A stretch of 64,000 nt of DNA, from the NCBI GenBank assembly GCA_963763135.1, contig CAVXNJ010000012.1:1054001-1118000 (forward strand), given 5' to 3'. Positions 60,536 to 64,000 of this stretch are shown in pieces. Every line of letters begins with the position of its first letter. The first letter of the stretch is position 1. A program made the position numbers and the translations under genes. Below the pieces are notes generated by a model, which did no database searches, was not told the DNA's origin, and saw only the letters and a program-made list of their open reading frames with translations. Origin of the DNA: JANMZO01 sp963763135. Its GTDB lineage: Bacteria > Actinomycetota > Acidimicrobiia > Acidimicrobiales > JANYDT01.

Positions 60536-62551
60536 TTAGCGGCGGCCGGCTTTGCGGCTCATCGATCGCTTCTGCTCGATGAAGTCGACCAACACATAGT
60601 CGCCCAGGGTTTCCGGCGTCGTGAAGAACGCACGGCCCTTGTTCATCTGGGTGATTCGCTCGATGAAGGCCTTGAGATAGGAGGTCGCATCGAGCATGAA
60701 GGTGTTGATCGTGATGTTGTCGCGGGTGCAGCGCATCACTTCGGTGAGCGTCGCCTGGACGGTTTCCGGAACTGGCGGGTAGCTGAAGAATGGCTCGCCG
60801 TTCGGCAGGATGTGAGCCGTGGGCTCGCCGTCGGTGATCATGATGATCTGCTTCGTGCCGGTTTGCTTAGCCAGCATGCGCCGCGAGAGCAGGAACGCGT
60901 GCTGCATGTTGGTGCCGTAGACGAAGTCCCACGAAACCTCGGGAAGGTCGGCCGGCTTGATCTCATAGGCCGTCTCAGAGAAACCCACGATGCCGAGGAA
61001 GTCGCGTGGGAACTGGGTGGAGATCAGCGAGTAGAGAGCCATCGCGACCTTTTTGGCCGACAGGAAGTTGTCGCGCATCGGCATCGACAGCGACATGTCG
61101 AGCATCAGCACGGTCGACGATCGCACGAGGGTCTCGGTCTGCTCGATCTCGAAGTCGTCGGGCGTGAGCTTCACCGGAGTGCCCCCGCCAGCGCGGGCGA
61201 TCGCGTTACGGATCGTCTTTTCGATCTGGAGGTTGAAGGGGTCGCCGAACTCGTACTGCTTCGTGTCGTAGGTGCGCTCCTGACCAATCCCGGTACGGAC
61301 CATCTCGTGGCGGCCGAGCTTGTCTTTGGCCAGCTTCGAGAACAACTCATCGAGTGCATTCGCGCCGATGCGTCGAAGACCCTTGGGGGTGAGCTCGAGG
61401 CGCCCTTCCTTCTGTTCGACCAGACCGGCGTCCTTGAGCATCTTGGTAAGTTCGCTTAGCTTCTCTAGAGCGCGGGCTCCATCGTCGCCGAGGAGGTGCC
61501 GAGCCGCTTCGATGTCGACGTCAGCCAATGCGCCGGGCTGCGTAGCGTTACGCATCAGGTTTTCGAGCGAGTCGATGTGGCCGAGCTCCTGCATCAGGCT
61601 CATGGCCTGACCCATGCCGACCGGCTGATCGCCCTCGAAACCGTAACCCTGGCCCCAACCCATCTGCGGAAACGCCGACCGCAGGTTCTGGCCGAGCTGC
61701 TCCATCTGCCACCGAAGGTCCATGTCTTCCATCAGCTGATCGCTGAGCGCCTGAAGCTGGGCGCGCTGCTCGGGCGTCATGGAGTTGAGCATCTGCTGGG
61801 CCGCCGCCATCTGCTGGGCCATCTGCTGCAGGAGTTCGTCGAGCGTCTCAGGATTGTCGGGGAAGAAGTCGCCGAACTTCTCCATGAAGTTCTGGAAGTC
61901 TTCCTGCGTGTCTTCGCCGGCGTTCTTCTTTTCGAGCATCTCGTTGAGCGACGAGAACATGTCTTTCATACGCGCCATGTCTTCGGGCGTCATGTCGTTG
62001 ACGCTCTTCGTCATCTTGTTCAACGCGTTCTGCATCAACTGTTCACGCAGCTGATCGAGAAGTTCGTTGAACTTCTGCTGAGCTTCCTCGGACTGAAAGT
62101 CGTAGTTCTGCAGGTCCTTCACCATGCCGGCCAGATCAGGCGGCAGGAAGTCGAGCTGCATGTTCTTGTTCGCTGCGCTGGTTTCCGCGGTTTCCTGTCG
62201 CCTCGGATCGCCGGACTCGCGGGCCTGGTCGAGCATCTCCTGCAGCGCCTCACGCTCCTGGTCAACCACATCACGCAGACCTTGGGCGATCTCGTCGTAG
62301 ACGCCACCGAGGTCGTAGTTCTCCAGCGTCTCCTCACGACGCTGGCGCAGCTTCTCGAGCATCTCGCGAAGGCCGGCCACCTGCTCGCCGTTTCGGTCTT
62401 TGAAGCCCTCCTGCAACATTTTGCGGAGCGCGGCGTTGAGGTCGCCGTGGTACAGGAGGTCGTCGTTCATCTGCGCCATGATGTCGTCAGCGTCGAGGTC
62501 GAACCCGACCTGCGTTCCATCCCAGCGGGAGTACTTCAACTTCTTGGGCAC
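60536..62551 (-). CDS. VWA-domain protein, partner of MoxR ATPase
   Basis: 671 residues. The N-terminal half is helical, Met/Gln-rich and charged (QMAQQMAAAQQMLN). The C-terminal VWA domain has a MIDAS: DMSLSMPM (Asp485 first), then a TDGEPTAH Asp. The layout matches the CoxE/YehP-like VWA partners of MoxR-type AAA+ ATPases. Predicted to act in metal- or cofactor-related maturation, but no client is visible. Follows the ATPase on the same strand. Confidence 0.85.
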   Translation of the reverse strand: MPKKLKYSRWDGTQVGFDLDADDIMAQMNDDLLYHGDLNAALRKMLQEGFKDRNGEQVAGLREMLEKLRQRREETLENYDLGGVYDEIAQGLRDVVDQEREALQEMLDQARESGDPRRQETAETSAANKNMQLDFLPPDLAGMVKDLQNYDFQSEEAQQKFNELLDQLREQLMQNALNKMTKSVNDMTPEDMARMKDMFSSLNEMLEKKNAGEDTQEDFQNFMEKFGDFFPDNPETLDELLQQMAQQMAAAQQMLNSMTPEQRAQLQALSDQLMEDMDLRWQMEQLGQNLRSAFPQMGWGQGYGFEGDQPVGMGQAMSLMQELGHIDSLENLMRNATQPGALADVDIEAARHLLGDDGARALEKLSELTKMLKDAGLVEQKEGRLELTPKGLRRIGANALDELFSKLAKDKLGRHEMVRTGIGQERTYDTKQYEFGDPFNLQIEKTIRNAIARAGGGTPVKLTPDDFEIEQTETLVRSSTVLMLDMSLSMPMRDNFLSAKKVAMALYSLISTQFPRDFLGIVGFSETAYEIKPADLPEVSWDFVYGTNMQHAFLLSRRMLAKQTGTKQIIMITDGEPTAHILPNGEPFFSYPPVPETVQATLTEVMRCTRDNITINTFMLDATSYLKAFIERITQMNKGRAFFTTPETLGDYVLVDFIEQKRSMSRKAGRR

Positions 62552-62651
62552 GACGACCTCCTGATTCTCAGCTGCGTTTGCATTTGGAGCATCGCGCCCC
62601 TGGAGAAACTGCTACGCGTACCTATAATAAGCGTACGTATCGACTTTGACG

Positions 62652-64000
62652 TTAGCGACCGCGGTAGGTCGACTTGGTTCCCGCAGCATCCTTGTTGAGA
62701 CGCTTCGACAGGTGAAGACCCTCAAGGATGAACTCCAGTGCGCTGGCCTGCTCGGCGGCGGTCGGCTTGGTTCCAACCAGCTTTCGAACTGCTTCACGCA
62801 GCGGTTCGGCGTCGGCCTGGTTGAGCGCGGTCGCGTAGTCGGCTGAACTCTGATCGTCGCCTGCGTGCACCACGAGGCCACTTTCGAAGGCCCCGATCAC
62901 GCTCTTCAGATCTTCGATCTTGACCTGGTCGCGAAACACCGTGAGCGTGGAGGCCTTGAACAGTTTCTCGACGACGGAACCTTCACGCTCATCGAGCGTC
63001 TCGATTTCGATCTTGCCCTGGGTACTCGCCATCAACGAATCAAGATCGCTGATACGTGGAACCGCTTGCGCCTCGTGGGAGCGGAGCGCGCGCCGGAGCG
63101 CCGATGCCACCAGCGTCTCGTAGTTCGCAACGGTCAAGCGGACGGACACACCGGACCGTTGGTTGACGTTGGGGCTCTGACGGGCCAGGTGGCTGAACGT
63201 CGCCACGATCTCCGACATGAACTGCGGCACCGACACGGCGATGTCGCCGGCAGGGGCCTTCATGGCTTCCTGCTCAACCACCTTGAGTTCGATCGACGTC
63301 TCAAGCGGATAGTGCGTGCGGATCTGGGCGCCGAAACGGTCCTTCAACGGCGTGATGATGCGACCACGGTTCGTGTAGTCCTCCGGGTTGGCCGAGGCCA
63401 CGAGAACGACATCGAGGGGCAGCCGGATCTTGTAACCGCGGATCTGCACATCGCGCTTCTTCCAGAACGTTGAGAAGGCCGACCTGAATCCGCTCGGAAA
63501 GGTCGGGAAGCTCGTTGATCGCAAAGATCCCGCGGTTCGTTCGGGGAACGAGGCCGTAATGGAGCGTCAGCTCATCGGACAGGTAACGACCTTCGGCCAC
63601 CTTGATCGGGTCGACTTCGCCGATGAGGTCGGCAATCGACGTATCGGGGGTCGCCAGCTTTTCGCCATAACGGGTGGAGCGGTGAACCCACGTGATCGGG
63701 GTGTCGTCGCCGAGTTCCAACACCAGATCCTTGGCGTGCTTGGAAATCGGGTTGTAGGGATCGTCGAGGATCTCGGAGCCGACCACGATGGGCAGCCACT
63801 CGTCGAGCAATCCGACCATGGACCGAATCATGCGGGTCTTGGCCTGACCGCGCTCGCCGAGGAAGATCACGTCGTGACCGGCCAGGATGGCGTTCTCGAA
63901 CTGCGGGAGAACCGTGTCTTCGTAGCCAAGCACGCCTTCAAACAACGGTTGACCCGCGGAAATGCGGGCGATCGCATTGCGACGGATCTCTTCCTTGACA
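62652..64000 (-). CDS. MoxR/magnesium-chelatase-like AAA+ ATPase (partial, frameshifted)
   Basis: Runs off the window at 64000, so the N-terminus is missing. Frame 1 from the edge has Walker A (LGERGQAKT), APDTSIADLIGEVDPIKVAEG-type segment and FAINELPDLSERIQVGLLNV. The continuation DVQIRGYKIRLPLDVVLVAS (frame 2) holds the sensor and the ANPEDYTNRGRIITPLKDRF stretch. They join at about 63455-63462, where an extra G breaks the frame; without it the junction reads LEERDVQ. Ends at 62652. The nearby VWA gene is its usual partner. Confidence 0.85.

Overview
The window looks like the chromosome of a high-GC actinobacterium, most likely an Acidimicrobiia-type lineage. The reasons are a WhiB regulator, a DivIVA-domain protein, a UPF0182 (COG1615) membrane protein, a DUF2342 metalloprotease-like protein, a Lon-like PDZ protease, DUF4333-like secreted domains, a mycothiol/DinB-type protein, and MreB. 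The taxonomic placement is inference from gene content only.

Layout. (1) 1-5.7 kb: accessory metabolism and regulators (AraC regulator, RibD-C reductase, ComB-like phosphatase, LysR divergent from a PhyH dioxygenase coupled to an alanine-racemase-like gene). (2) 5.9-10.6 kb: a graveyard of related integrative modules. Four copies of an integrase 5' end with a conserved hairpin are visible in this stretch and the next (starts near 6220, 9260, 10476 and 19411). Two integrases here are internally deleted in frame and still overlap a downstream cargo gene by 4 nt. Small cargo genes are followed by a roughly 67-bp structured repeat (four copies). There is also a serpin 3' fragment. (3) 10.54-19.58 kb: an apparently complete integrative element in the 3' end of an acyl-CoA dehydrogenase gene. 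It is flanked by two copies of the last 79 bp of that gene, and has paired GTAGGGATGR repeats inside both ends, a tyrosine integrase, an excisionase-like protein, a DUF3800-like protein, a decayed ~600-codon gene and a 1318-residue STAND-type NTPase with a C-terminal PD-(D/E)XK nuclease motif. That protein is the best candidate for an undescribed defence gene. (4) 19.5-64 kb: core chromosome. It holds acyl-CoA dehydrogenase, two MFS transporters, cspA, cysS, valS, a second PhyH gene, MarR, a winged-helix/MenC-type pair, siroheme synthase, a redox cluster (36-38.5 kb), initiator tRNA-Met, UPF0182, DivIVA-like, Lon-like protease, HEAT protein, mreB, moaE, ppk1-sixA, tatA, whiB, a sugar ABC transporter and a VWA/MoxR pair.

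How it fits together. The element targets the codons for the conserved catalytic-Glu region of the dehydrogenase and carries a synonymous replacement, so the host enzyme stays intact. The same locus seems to have been used repeatedly: the att copy at 10542 adjoins a second, internally deleted integrase with the same gene order as the intact one. Two conserved genes near the right edge (permease and MoxR ATPase) each carry a single-base frameshift, which may be real or a sequence error.
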